This document shows, one piece after another, positions 42,818 to 51,520 of a DNA stretch of 64,000 nucleotides; within the stretch, counting starts at the first letter, position 1, and the number at the start of each line of letters is the position of its first letter. The position numbers were made by a program, and so were the translations under genes. This DNA comes from Flavisolibacter tropicus (GTDB taxonomy: Bacteria > Bacteroidota > Bacteroidia > Chitinophagales > Chitinophagaceae), in the NCBI RefSeq assembly GCF_001644645.1, contig NZ_CP011390.1, forward strand, positions 2,221,001 to 2,285,000, read 5' to 3'. The notes under the pieces were generated by a model, which saw nothing but the letters and a program-made list of their open reading frames with translations, was not told the origin of the DNA and made no database searches.

Positions 42818-42854
42818 TTATAAAGCTAATTGCAAATAATAATACTTGTTGCTA

Positions 42855-42905
42855 AGCAGGCCTTGTGCCATGGGTCTCCCCCCTTCGAGGAGGCCGGGAG
42901 GGGCC
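42855..42905 (+). repeat. Long GC palindromic element abutting the adenosyltransferase stop
   Basis: About 51 bases starting AGCAGGCCTTGTGCCATGGG, then CTCCCCCCTTCGAGGAGG and ending GGGAGGGGCC, 2 bases before the stop of the 42908 gene. The AGGCCTTGTGC-ATGGG part is shared with the copy at 53665-53717. Confidence 0.75.
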
Positions 42906-42907
42906 GC

Positions 42908-43465
42908 TCAAACCCTCGGCTTCCACTTCACTTCTTCTGCCTTCAGCAAATGCCCTGCATACCGGGCAACCACAAACAAATAATCACTCAGACGGTTCAG
43001 GTATTTCAATACTAAGGCTTCAATTTCTAACTCTTCCTGCTGCATCGCTACACAAAGTCGCTCCGCTCGCCGGCATACACAGCGGGCTACATGAGCAAAT
43101 GAAACGGCAGGAGCACCGCCAGGCAATATGAAGGAACGCATGGGTTCCAGTATTTCATTCATGCGGTCAATCTCTTTTTCTAAAAATTCCACATCACTCT
43201 CGTGTAGGTCTGGGATCTTAAGCTTGGGTTCTTTATCTGGATCACAAGCCAATGAGGAACCAACGGTAAAAAGACGATCCTGTACTTCTTTCAATGTTTG
43301 TTTAGTAGCACTATCCGTGAGATGATCACTCACTACTCCTACCCAGGAATTCAATTCGTCTACCGTACCATATGTTTCAATACGAATATGACTTTTTGTA
43401 ACCTTAGTGCCACCTATAAGAGAAGTTGTTCCCTTATCGCCAGTCTTAGTATAAATCTTTGCCAT
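42908..43465 (-). CDS. Cob(I)yrinic acid a,c-diamide adenosyltransferase (PduO type)
   Basis: A 185-residue PduO-type enzyme transferring adenosyl from ATP to cob(I)alamin. Motifs are MAKIYTKTGDKGTTSLIGG (ATP-binding N-terminus), IETYGTVDELNSWVGVV, QDRLFTVGSSLACD, FILPGGAPAVSFAHVARCVCRRAER (active-site Arg) and LKYLNRLSDYLFVVAR. Length is normal. Downstream of the MacB-like ATPase gene on the same strand, with a 33-base gap. Confidence 0.95.
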   Translation of the reverse strand: MAKIYTKTGDKGTTSLIGGTKVTKSHIRIETYGTVDELNSWVGVVSDHLTDSATKQTLKEVQDRLFTVGSSLACDPDKEPKLKIPDLHESDVEFLEKEIDRMNEILEPMRSFILPGGAPAVSFAHVARCVCRRAERLCVAMQQEELEIEALVLKYLNRLSDYLFVVARYAGHLLKAEEVKWKPRV

Positions 43466-43498
43466 AATATTCCAGTTGTAAAAATTGAGAAGAAGGAG

Positions 43499-44200
43499 TT
43501 ACACGATTACAGACAATTCTCTACGCTTATCCGTTTCAATAACACCGTCGCGCAGCCGTATAATACGGTGTGCATGTTTGGCTATATCTTCTTCATGGGT
43601 TACCAATACTACGGTATTACCTGTAGAATGGATCTTTCCAAATATATCCATGATCTCATATGAGGTCTTAGTATCAAGGTTACCTGTAGGCTCGTCTGCC
43701 AATATTATCGAAGGGTTGTTCACTAAGGCCCTGGCAATGGCTACCCGCTGGTTTTGTCCGCCACTCATCTCATTCGGCTTATGATGACTACGATCAGCCA
43801 AATTCACCTTTTCCAAAACGGCCATTGCACGCTCCATCCGCAGCTTTTTAGGTACACCGGCGTAAACCAGTGGCAGAGCTACATTTTCAGCAGCGGTAAG
43901 GCGAGGCAGCAGGTTAAACTGTTGGAAAACAAACCCAATTTCTTTATTACGTACATCCGCCAGATCATTGTCTTCCATTTTACTGACGTCTTGACCATTC
44001 AGAATATAATTGCCTGCGGTAGGCGTATCCAAGCATCCCAATATGTTCATGAGCGTGCTTTTACCAGAACCTGATGGTCCCATCAATGCCACGTAATCTC
44101 CCCTTTTGATAGATAATGAAATGCCTTTTAGCACCTCAATGACTTGTTTGCCGAGATAGTAATTTTTACGTATGTCGTGTAATTCAATTATGCCTTGCAT
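43499..44200 (-). CDS. ABC transporter ATP-binding protein (MacB/LolD-like)
   Basis: A 233-residue ATPase: [20 protein letters not shown] (Walker A), [32 protein letters not shown] (signature and Walker B) and [21 protein letters not shown] (switch His). The GNLDT and short length are typical of MacB-type partners of FtsX-like permeases that export peptides or lipoproteins. No permease gene is adjacent. I start at [14 protein letters not shown] (44200); the frame extends to 44221. Confidence 0.9.
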   Translation of the reverse strand: MQGIIELHDIRKNYYLGKQVIEVLKGISLSIKRGDYVALMGPSGSGKSTLMNILGCLDTPTAGNYILNGQDVSKMEDNDLADVRNKEIGFVFQQFNLLPRLTAAENVALPLVYAGVPKKLRMERAMAVLEKVNLADRSHHKPNEMSGGQNQRVAIARALVNNPSIILADEPTGNLDTKTSYEIMDIFGKIHSTGNTVVLVTHEEDIAKHAHRIIRLRDGVIETDKRRELSVIV

Positions 44201-44326
44201 GTTGATGGGTTGCTTCTTCAAATATAAGTATTCAACTCTTGGTCAAAGCAGTAAAAACCGAGCCCTTTATTGTAAACGTATCCTTATATTAATTGTAGCT
44301 GACAATAATGGCTCACTGGCAGTACC

Positions 44327-44638
44327 TTATTTCATAAATTGAAAGGTAATAACGACAATGACCAAAAACAATGTACAAAGGCCTCCCATAAAAAAATAAT
44401 CAGCTACGTCTTCAAGTCGGCGACTTTTTAGTTCCTTATGGGACTTTATAGAAAGAAACGACAAAATGCTACTGACCATAAATGCTAAGGCTGCTACTGA
44501 TACGACTTCATCAATTATAGTTTTCCCACTTACATCAAGCAATCGAATAGACGTAAGTACTAAGAAACACAACCCTAATAAATTAGACGATGTGTTTAAT
44601 ATATGAGGAGACGTTTGGTTTGAATCATTGTTGTTCAT
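44327..44638 (-). CDS. Small membrane protein coupled to DUF1003
   Basis: A 103-residue protein with three hydrophobic helices (LLGLCFLVLTSIRLL, VVSVAALAFMVSSILSFLSI, YFFMGGLCTLFLVIVVITF) separated by a basic loop SHKELKSRRLEDVAD. Its start overlaps the DUF1003 stop by 14 bases, so the two are translationally coupled and probably interact. No family recognised. Confidence 0.65.
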   Translation of the reverse strand: MNNNDSNQTSPHILNTSSNLLGLCFLVLTSIRLLDVSGKTIIDEVVSVAALAFMVSSILSFLSIKSHKELKSRRLEDVADYFFMGGLCTLFLVIVVITFQFMK

Positions 44639-45176
44639 GGGAGGCCAGCTTTGACTGGATTTGATTTAGCAGATCCATTTGTTTTTGCTGAATTTCATAT
44701 AGTGTTTTCATTTGCTCTTGTAGCAATAGATCAATCTTTTGGTGCAGACTTCTAATCTCCAATTCAGCCTTCATATTTACCATATAGTCATTTTGTGCCC
44801 GTTGCCGATCCTTTTCTTCCTGTCGGTTTTGACTCATCATAATGATCGGGGCTTGCAAGGCCGCAATACAAGACAATACCAGGTTCATCAAAATAAAAGG
44901 ATAGGGATCAAAACGCTCATTATTCGGCAATAATGAATTATACACGATCCATGCTACAAGTATCAGCAAAAAGGTAATAATGAAAGTCCAGCTTCCTCCG
45001 AAACGAGCTACTTTATCAGAAATCGTTTGACCGGGAGTAAGAATTTCTTGTGGTGGGTGCAAAAGGTTTTCAACAATCGACTCTTCATCTTGCATGGATT
45101 GCTTAATGATATCATGCAGTTTGTGCAACTGTTCTTTCTCGGCTTTAAAGAGATGGTCTATTTCTTCCTTTTTCAT
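44625..45176 (-). CDS. DUF1003 domain-containing membrane protein
   Basis: A 183-residue protein: an acidic N-terminal coil, then DKVARFGGSWTFIITFLLILVAWIVYN, FDPYPFILMNLVLSCIAALQAPIIMMSQNRQ, and a C-terminal coiled coil (LEIRSLHQKIDLLLQEQMKTLYEIQQ). The G.W.F....L...W...N and FDPYPF.LLNL.LS..AA.QAP.I.MSQNRQ blocks define DUF1003. Function unknown. Coupled with the 44327 gene. Confidence 0.9.
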   Translation of the reverse strand: MKKEEIDHLFKAEKEQLHKLHDIIKQSMQDEESIVENLLHPPQEILTPGQTISDKVARFGGSWTFIITFLLILVAWIVYNSLLPNNERFDPYPFILMNLVLSCIAALQAPIIMMSQNRQEEKDRQRAQNDYMVNMKAELEIRSLHQKIDLLLQEQMKTLYEIQQKQMDLLNQIQSKLASHEQQ

Positions 45177-45236
45177 TAGCTGAAAAGTTTAATAAGAGCG
45201 GTTCTTTAAAAATACACAACTTTCTAAAGCGTTCAG

Positions 45237-47000
45237 CTATGATACGCGCTCGTCGCTAACACGTCGCTCTCCTACTTGCTGTCGCCACATGGCATAGTAA
45301 AGCCCTTTCTGGTTGATCAGATCATAGTGTGTCCCTATTTCTACTACCTTGCCGCGCTCCAATACATAAATCACATCGGCATGCATGATAGTGGACAAAC
45401 GGTGGGCTATCAGTATGGTCATTTGTTCCCGGCTAGCCGAAACCTGGCGAATCGTATTAGTAATGTCTTCTTCTGTAAGAGAGTCTAAAGCAGATGTTGC
45501 TTCATCAAAAATCAGTAGCCGTGGATGGCGCAAAAGTGCTCTAGCGATAGAAATGCGTTGCTTTTCACCACCAGACAGCTTCATACCATTTTCCCCTAGC
45601 ATGGTATCAATACCATGTGAAGAGCGGGCTAACAGTTGCTGTGTAGAAGCATGATTCAAGGCTTGCAAGATATCTTCATCAGTAGCGTCAGGCTTTACAA
45701 AGAGCAAGTTCTCTTTAATGGTACCGGCATACAATTGTGTGTCTTGCGTAACAAAGCCAATCTGTCTCCGTAATTGATTATATCGTATGTCAGAAAACAA
45801 TTCATTATTGAAATAAATAGCCCCGCTTACCGGCTTATATAGTCCCACCAATAACTTCACCAGCGTTGATTTTCCTGAGCCAGAAGGCCCCACAAAAGCA
45901 ATAGTCTCACCGGCCTTAACCTTAAAGGATATTCCATCAATTGCATTATGGTTAGCCGTTTTATGCCGAAAGACAACGTTCTCAAATTGAAGACTGTTCA
46001 ACTCTCCAATCTCCACAGGATTCTCAGGCCGTTCTTCGATAGGCTTATGCATTAGTGTATCAAAACTGTGAATTGATGCTTCCACTTCCCGGTATTGAAG
46101 AATAATATTACCAAGGTCTTGCAGCGGTCCAAAAATGCCAGTAGAAATAAACTGCATGGTTATCAATTCACCGGTAGTCAACACATTTCTGAATATTAGC
46201 CAGAGCAAAATAAATAGGATCGATTGCCGTAGCAGGTTCAGTGTGGTTCCTTGAAGGAAAGAGAGTGTACGCACTTTGCGCACTTTTACCATTTCCAGAT
46301 CAAAAATCTTCTGTGTTTGCTCGCGCAAGCGGCGTATCTCTGGGAATGTAAGTCCAAGACTTTTTACCAGCTCTATATTCCGCAGACTTTCGGTAATAAC
46401 ACCAGACATTTTATTGGTTTCCCGGTTTATGGAACGCTGCACGGTTTTAATGCGTTTGGAGAGCAAGCCGGTAAGTGAACCCAGGACTAAAATACCAACA
46501 ACAAATACAGGGATCAGCAACCAGTTTTTGGTAATGCTATACCAAATTAGAAACCCAATACCGACAATAGAAGAAAAGAGAACGTTGATAAAGGAGGAAA
46601 CAAAGCGTTCTGTATCGGTTTTTACTTTTTGTAAAATGGACAAAGTTTCACCACTGCGACTCTCTTCAAACTCCTGAAAAGATAAACGCAATGTTTGTCG
46701 AAGACCATCATTAAAGATCTGCATACCAAACCTTGCTACTGCCAAGCGGGTAGTATAATCTTGAAATGCCTTTGCCAACCTTGCCAGTAGGGCAATGCCA
46801 ATAGCTACACCTAACCAAAGTAGTACACCGTTGATGAGCTCTTCTTGCGGCCTGCTATGAGCATTAGTAGCATAGTCATCTATGATCTTCCCGAATATTA
46901 TGGGGTCAATTAAACTTAATAATTGAGCTGCTGCAGCTAGTAGTAAGGAATAGAAAATTAGGGTTCGTTGTGGTTGTAGATACTTCCATAAAATATACAT
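45237..47000 (-). CDS. ABC transporter permease/ATP-binding fusion (exporter half)
   Basis: A 587-residue type IV ABC exporter half-transporter. The N-terminal domain has six helices (~20-315; TLIFYSLLLAAAAQLLSLIDP, LLWLGVAIGIALLARLAKAF, LLIPVFVVGILVLGSLTGLL). The nucleotide-binding domain has [38 protein letters not shown] (Q loop), LSGGEKQRISIARALLRHPRLLIFDEATSALD and IAHRLSTIMHAD. Homodimer or heterodimer export of lipids, peptides or drugs cannot be distinguished. Separate from the flanking genes. Confidence 0.93.
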   Translation of the reverse strand: MYILWKYLQPQRTLIFYSLLLAAAAQLLSLIDPIIFGKIIDDYATNAHSRPQEELINGVLLWLGVAIGIALLARLAKAFQDYTTRLAVARFGMQIFNDGLRQTLRLSFQEFEESRSGETLSILQKVKTDTERFVSSFINVLFSSIVGIGFLIWYSITKNWLLIPVFVVGILVLGSLTGLLSKRIKTVQRSINRETNKMSGVITESLRNIELVKSLGLTFPEIRRLREQTQKIFDLEMVKVRKVRTLSFLQGTTLNLLRQSILFILLWLIFRNVLTTGELITMQFISTGIFGPLQDLGNIILQYREVEASIHSFDTLMHKPIEERPENPVEIGELNSLQFENVVFRHKTANHNAIDGISFKVKAGETIAFVGPSGSGKSTLVKLLVGLYKPVSGAIYFNNELFSDIRYNQLRRQIGFVTQDTQLYAGTIKENLLFVKPDATDEDILQALNHASTQQLLARSSHGIDTMLGENGMKLSGGEKQRISIARALLRHPRLLIFDEATSALDSLTEEDITNTIRQVSASREQMTILIAHRLSTIMHADVIYVLERGKVVEIGTHYDLINQKGLYYAMWRQQVGERRVSDERVS

Positions 47001-47316
47001 GGAAAGTAGGCATCAAAAAACAGACCGATGAGGAGGATTAGCTGATTAGCTTATGTGAAAATTTGCTAGTGATAGCTGCGAGCTGTGAGAAGGAAAGGAA
47101 TAATGAACAAGGAATGATGAAGGAAGAAGTAGAGGAAATGTTCAATACGGATAGACAGCATGGTGGAAAGAGAGACAAATATTTCACGCAAATTGGCAAA
47201 GAAGCAAAGACGCAAAAGAAAGCTGGATTAAAAGTTGGGAAGTTGACTGACTGGGAAGTTGACTAACTGGAAAGTTGACAAGGATAAAAAACTGGTATCT
47301 AATACCCACTGATGAT
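47001..47316. repeat. Intergenic region of A/G-rich repeat words
   Basis: About 316 bases. From 47081 to 47290 it consists of words such as GGAATAATGAACAAGGAATG, CACGCAAATTGGCAAAGAAG, CAAAGACGCAAAAGAAAG and AAGTTGAC. The same words recur at 52195-52345 and 59340-59745. A 67-codon frame here (47063-47266) is low complexity and is not called a gene. Confidence 0.6.
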
Positions 47317-48084
47317 TTAATGGTTTTGAAAGTAGTGCAGGTCAATATAGTCCTTAGCCTGTTTCTGTGTTAATGCAGAAAAGTCTTTATAGCGATCGTG
47401 AACGTCTATTATTTCGTCCAATGCTTTTTTTACAACATCTTCATTCTCCCAGGTTTTCAAGTGGAGTATTACGGTTGCCAGGCAGTCTTTCTTATAACTG
47501 ATTTGCCCCAGCACATGTACCAGCGTATTTCGCACTCTGGCTGTTTTATCATGCTCCAGCTCTTTTAGTAATGGTAGAATATCCTGAGGATGGGTACGGC
47601 CGCGCAGCTCAATGCCATGACAAATCTCCCGGCGTATCTCTTTATCCTCATGATGCAAAAAACGCTTGGCAAATGCAAGCACTGGTTCAGGGTTCTTCTC
47701 CCCCATTTTCTTTATGGATCCAATAACCGCATTCCGAACCGAATGATGTGCATCAAACAATCCCTTCTCCATCAAATGCTCAATGGGTGCAAAGTTAATG
47801 ATCCCAATTTCACCGGCAGCATTGATAGCCGTTTGTCTTATTTTCTCATTCGCATATTCAGCAAGAACCTCTAATACTCTTAGAATGGCAGACTGAAGTA
47901 CTTTCTTTGTTTTGTAGATTTTACCAACAGCTAAATAGGCTGTCTTCCGGATGTAAGTATCCTCATCGGAGAAATACGTTATCAACTGATCATCATGCCC
48001 CAATTGCAGATCATCAAAAATAGCCCGATTCATTTCAGCCACCTTTTGCTGCCGTACTTCTTTCGATAGTTGATAAAAGCCCAT
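47317..48084 (-). CDS. HEAT-repeat protein
   Basis: A 255-residue all-helical protein of about seven HEAT-like repeats: DDQLITYFSDEDTYIRKTAYLAVGKI, VLEVLAEYANEKIRQTAINAAGEIG, LFDAHHSVRNAVIGSIKKMGE, RFLHHEDKEIRREICHGIELRG and ELEHDKTARVRNTLVHVLGQI. The R.A...A.G pattern is typical. Such proteins are scaffolds, but DNA-glycosylase-type HEAT-like proteins also exist. No catalytic motif seen; function unknown. Confidence 0.85.
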   Translation of the reverse strand: MGFYQLSKEVRQQKVAEMNRAIFDDLQLGHDDQLITYFSDEDTYIRKTAYLAVGKIYKTKKVLQSAILRVLEVLAEYANEKIRQTAINAAGEIGIINFAPIEHLMEKGLFDAHHSVRNAVIGSIKKMGEKNPEPVLAFAKRFLHHEDKEIRREICHGIELRGRTHPQDILPLLKELEHDKTARVRNTLVHVLGQISYKKDCLATVILHLKTWENEDVVKKALDEIIDVHDRYKDFSALTQKQAKDYIDLHYFQNH

Positions 48085-48180
48085 TAATAAGTTTTGGTTT
48101 AAAGAAGTAAATAATCAAGTAAGCGCTTACTTTCCTTAATAATTATTGATTATTAATTATTTCATTCCATCACTTCTCTC

Positions 48181-48228
48181 AATTCCAAATTCCAAACTCC
48201 AAACTCCAAATTCCAAATTCCAAATTCC
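48181..48228. repeat. 7-bp tandem repeat (AAATTCC/AAACTCC)
   Basis: About seven copies of a 7-base unit, AAATTCC with two AAACTCC variants, between the HEAT-repeat gene and tgt. The surrounding 48120-48295 is low complexity. Confidence 0.85.
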
Positions 48229-48292
48229 TTCTCTATCAACTATCAGCTAATTCCCGTCTCCTCCTAATCCCTCCTCTCCTTTAATCCTAGTT

Positions 48293-49432
48293 CTATAATC
48301 TGGTTTTTAATACCGGCACCATTTCATTCTTCCACGCTAGGAAGTCGCCTTGTTGTATATGCTTACGCGCCTCCTTCACCAGCCATAGGTAGAACGCCAG
48401 GTTTTGTACTGATGCAATAGTTAATCCCAATATCTCGCTGGCCTTAAACAGGTGCCGCACATAGGACTTGCTGTAATAATGACTCCACTCGCAATCAATA
48501 CCATCATCAATTGGAGAGAAATCATACTCCCACTTTTTATTGTCAATATTGATGATGCCTTTAGACGTAAACAGCATGGCATTGCGCCCATTGCGGGTAG
48601 GCATTACACAATCAAACATATCAATGCCCAATGCTATACATTCCAAAATATTCCAAGGCGTGCCCACTCCCATCAGGTAGCGAGGCTTTTGAGTAGGTAG
48701 GTTTTCACAGCAAAGCTGACAGATCTCGTACATCACCGGCTCCGGTTCACCCACGCTTAATCCACCAATGGCATTACCTGTAGCCTCTTTAGAAGCAATA
48801 TATTCACACGATGCCTTACGCAAGTCATGATGTACCGCCCCTTGAACAATGGGAAAAAGGTTTTGAGTATGGCCATACTTATCAGGCGTTGCATTAAAAT
48901 GTTTGAAACAACGATCCAGCCAGCGATGCGTCAGGTTCATAGAATTCAATGCATACTTGTATTCCGCATTAGCGGGCGGACACTCATCAAAAGCCATCAT
49001 GATATCAGCGCCAATCGTGCGCTCTATATCCATTACCTTTTCTGGCGTAAATAAATGTTTACTACCATCAATATGGCTTTGAAACATCACACCTTCCTCA
49101 TTGATCTTCCTGTTGCCAGCTAAAGAAAATACCTGGAACCCACCACTATCCGTAAGAATAGGCTTGTTCCAATTCATAAATTGGTGTAAGCCGCCGGCTT
49201 TCTCCATTACCTGCATACCCGGGCGTAGATATAAATGATAGGTATTTCCCAAGATAATTTGAGCCTTTATGGGATCTGCCAATTGCTGCTGGGTCACTGC
49301 TTTCACACTACCAATAGTACCCACCGGCATAAATATGGGTGTTTGAATGGTACCATGGTCAGTAGTAATTGTGCCGGCACGGGCGGCACTTTTGGCATCG
49401 GTTATTTCTAATTGAAACTGTAAAGCTGGCAT
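48293..49432 (-). CDS. tgt: tRNA-guanine(34) transglycosylase
   Basis: A 379-residue enzyme exchanging G34 for preQ1 in tRNAs with GUN anticodons. Motifs are TPIFMPVGTIGSVKAVT, LRPGMQVMEKAGGLHQFMNW, ILTDSGGFQVFSLAG (Asp of the active site), HIDGSKHLFTPEKVM, DECPPANAEYKYA, IGGLSVGEPEPVMYEI, RYLMGVGTPWNILECIALGIDMFDCVMPTRNGRNA (second active-site Asp). The C-terminal zinc site, usually CxCxxC, reads IDCEWSHYYSKSYVRHL, keeping only one of the three Cys. Start taken at MPALQFQLE (49432); the frame extends to 49456. Confidence 0.95.
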   Translation of the reverse strand: MPALQFQLEITDAKSAARAGTITTDHGTIQTPIFMPVGTIGSVKAVTQQQLADPIKAQIILGNTYHLYLRPGMQVMEKAGGLHQFMNWNKPILTDSGGFQVFSLAGNRKINEEGVMFQSHIDGSKHLFTPEKVMDIERTIGADIMMAFDECPPANAEYKYALNSMNLTHRWLDRCFKHFNATPDKYGHTQNLFPIVQGAVHHDLRKASCEYIASKEATGNAIGGLSVGEPEPVMYEICQLCCENLPTQKPRYLMGVGTPWNILECIALGIDMFDCVMPTRNGRNAMLFTSKGIINIDNKKWEYDFSPIDDGIDCEWSHYYSKSYVRHLFKASEILGLTIASVQNLAFYLWLVKEARKHIQQGDFLAWKNEMVPVLKTRL

Positions 49433-49527
49433 AGCGCCGCAAGATACGGCGAGCATTGTACTTTCTTCATCGATTTAGCAGTTAAATTGGTTAAGAATAC
49501 CGTACATTCGACCCCTCGCTAACGTTT

Positions 49528-50652
49528 ATGAGTATTGATATTACCTGGCAACTGGTACTGTTTGCCGTGTTTGTCTTTGTTATTCTGATCCAGTTGTTCT
49601 ATTATGTTTTCTTTTTTAGAAGGGTGGCTAAGTACCAGCCCCAAGAAAAAGAACACAATCAGCAACATCCGGTTTCAGTAGTAATTTGTGCCCGTGATGA
49701 AGATGAAAACCTGGCCCGCCATTTACCCGGCGTGCTGGTACAGCGCTATCCTACCACCCACGAAGTAATTGTGGTCAATGACAACTCTGTCGATGACAGT
49801 AAGTACCTTTTAGCCGAATTACAGAAAACATTTCGTCACTTACAGGTCATTGACCTAGAGCAAGAAGGCAAGCTGATTGCAGGTAAAAAGTTTCCCCTAT
49901 CTATTGGTATTAAGGAGGCCAAGCACGAGGTGGTATTATTGACCGATGCGGACTGTGTACCTGCTACAGAAGACTGGATGTACTCTATGCAGCATGCATT
50001 CAGTGACGGTGTTGAAATTGTATTAGGCTATGGAGCGTACAAAAGGCTACCAGGTTTTTTAAATAAGGTCATTCGCTTTGAAACCTTCCATACCGCCCTG
50101 CAGTACTTTGGCTACGCACTGGCAGGTAAGCCTTATATGGGCGTTGGACGCAATCTGGCCTACCGGAAATCACTCTTCTTTAAGAATAAAGGCTTTTCGT
50201 CTATCAACCATATTCCCAGTGGTGATGATGATTTGTTTATCAACAAAGTAGCCACCAAGCACAATACAGCAGTGGTACTAGACCCAGAGTCCTTTACCGT
50301 TTCCCAACCCAAGCAAACCTGGAAGGACTGGAAGCGTCAAAAAAACCGTCACTACTCTACAGGCAAGTTTTATAAAAAGTCGCATCAGTTTTTATTAGCA
50401 CTTTATACTGCTACCCTTTTCTTGGTGTACCCGCTGTTCATAGCGTCCATGATCTTTTTTGACTGGCGCTGGACTTTAATACCTTTTGTAATTCGCCTAA
50501 TTGTAGTAGCAATAAACTGGAAGAAAACGATGAAGCGGTTAGGCGAGGAAGACCTGTTCCCATTGTTTCTATTCTGGGATATTTGGCTTTTCTTTTATTA
50601 TATCCTTTTTGCCCCAGCAGTATGGCGCAAACCTAAAAAGACTTGGCAGTAA
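49528..50652 (+). CDS. Family 2 glycosyltransferase, membrane bound
   Basis: A 374-residue enzyme. An N-terminal helix (WQLVLFAVFVFVILIQLFYYVFFF) precedes the GT-A domain: PVSVVICARDEDENLARHLP, HEVIVVNDNSVDDS, VVLLTDADCVPAT (DxD-like), PSGDDDLFINKVA (catalytic Asp) and WKDWKRQKNRHYSTGKFY (K/RxxRH). Three further helices follow from HQFLLALYTATLFLVYPLFIA. The donor and acceptor are unknown; capsular or lipid-linked glycan assembly is plausible. A terminator follows. Confidence 0.9.
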   Translation: MSIDITWQLVLFAVFVFVILIQLFYYVFFFRRVAKYQPQEKEHNQQHPVSVVICARDEDENLARHLPGVLVQRYPTTHEVIVVNDNSVDDSKYLLAELQKTFRHLQVIDLEQEGKLIAGKKFPLSIGIKEAKHEVVLLTDADCVPATEDWMYSMQHAFSDGVEIVLGYGAYKRLPGFLNKVIRFETFHTALQYFGYALAGKPYMGVGRNLAYRKSLFFKNKGFSSINHIPSGDDDLFINKVATKHNTAVVLDPESFTVSQPKQTWKDWKRQKNRHYSTGKFYKKSHQFLLALYTATLFLVYPLFIASMIFFDWRWTLIPFVIRLIVVAINWKKTMKRLGEEDLFPLFLFWDIWLFFYYILFAPAVWRKPKKTWQ

Positions 50653-50682
50653 CGTAATAGCCAATTAAATAACTTTAATACA

Positions 50683-50712
50683 AGGACGCCAGTAGTTAAC
50701 TACTGGCGTCTT
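50683..50712. terminator. Terminator between the GT2 gene and the second DUF892 gene
   Basis: GACGCCAGTAGT (50685-50696) and ACTACTGGCGTC (50699-50710) form a 12-bp inverted repeat around TAA-type bases, followed by TTTGTATT. It serves two convergent genes. Confidence 0.8.
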
Positions 50713-50733
50713 TGTATTATCTACGAGCTAGAT

Positions 50734-51288
50734 TTATTCCTCTTCTTCTGCAGCCTCATAATTGATATTGTTTTCTGCAATATCTGTCAGCTTAAGATCT
50801 GTTTCTTTTTCTTCATCTAAAGTCTGCTGCAGTAATTCAACGGCTTCGGAATAACCTAAGGTTTCAGCTAATTGACGCAGCCCCCCATACGTAGCAATTT
50901 CATAATGCTCTACCTTTTGAGCTGCAAGGATCAGTCCTACATCCCTGGTTGAAGTGCCCTTATCCGTATCTTCTATAATACTTTGAGCCTCTTTGATCAA
51001 GCCTTCAATAGCATCGCATTTCTTGCTACGCACTTTTTCATCAATAGATTCAAATATTTGTTCCAAGCGTCCAACTTGTCCTTCAGTTACTTCCAAGTGC
51101 TCTTCAAATGCTGCTGCCAACTCTTGTGAAGTGGCCGCTCTTTTCATCTTTGGAAGCGCCTTTAAAATTGCTTTTTCTGCGTAATAAATATCTTTCAGAG
51201 AATCCAGGAACAATTCCTGTAATAAAGAATCATTTGCTCCCGCTCCTGCATTTTTGGCTTTCTTCGTTCTTGAACTTGTTCTTGCCAT
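50734..51288 (-). CDS. DUF892 family ferritin-like protein, second copy
   Basis: A 184-residue paralogue of the 7525 gene: LLQELFLDSLKDIYYAEKAILKALPKM, HLEVTEGQVGRLEQIFESI, KKCDAIEGLIKEAQSI, AAQKVEHYEIATYGGLRQLAE and LDEEKETDLKLTDIAE. The same ordered Glu/His positions as the first copy are kept. The N-terminus is a basic, disordered MARTSSRTKKAKNAG tail. No stress-motif copy lies upstream, so regulation may differ from the first paralogue. Confidence 0.92.
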   Translation of the reverse strand: MARTSSRTKKAKNAGAGANDSLLQELFLDSLKDIYYAEKAILKALPKMKRAATSQELAAAFEEHLEVTEGQVGRLEQIFESIDEKVRSKKCDAIEGLIKEAQSIIEDTDKGTSTRDVGLILAAQKVEHYEIATYGGLRQLAETLGYSEAVELLQQTLDEEKETDLKLTDIAENNINYEAAEEEE

Positions 51289-51508
51289 ACCAAATTTTTG
51301 AGGTGTAGACGAAAGACTATGCCTATTTTCTTTTAACTATATAGGACAGCCTTTTATTCAGCATTTTGAACTGGATTCTAGACGTAAAATATCCCTCGCT
51401 CATTTTCAGAATGGCAAATTGATACTAACAAACAGGCGCCCATTGAATAATTGTAGCAGCACTTCCTCAGTTTCAGGCTTCATTACTTATGCTTCAGTTT
51501 ACAAGTCT

Positions 51509-51516
51509 TAGTTTTG
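51509..51516 (+). promoter_or_regulatory. -7 element of rsmG
   Basis: TAGTTTTG, a perfect TAnnTTTG, ending 4 bases before the rsmG ATG at 51521. This predicts a leaderless mRNA. Confidence 0.45.
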
Positions 51517-51520
51517 CGGC

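Noticed and set aside
47063..47266. 67-codon frame with Lys/Glu-rich sequence
   Set aside because: It is read from dispersed A/G-rich repeat words that recur in other intergenic regions.
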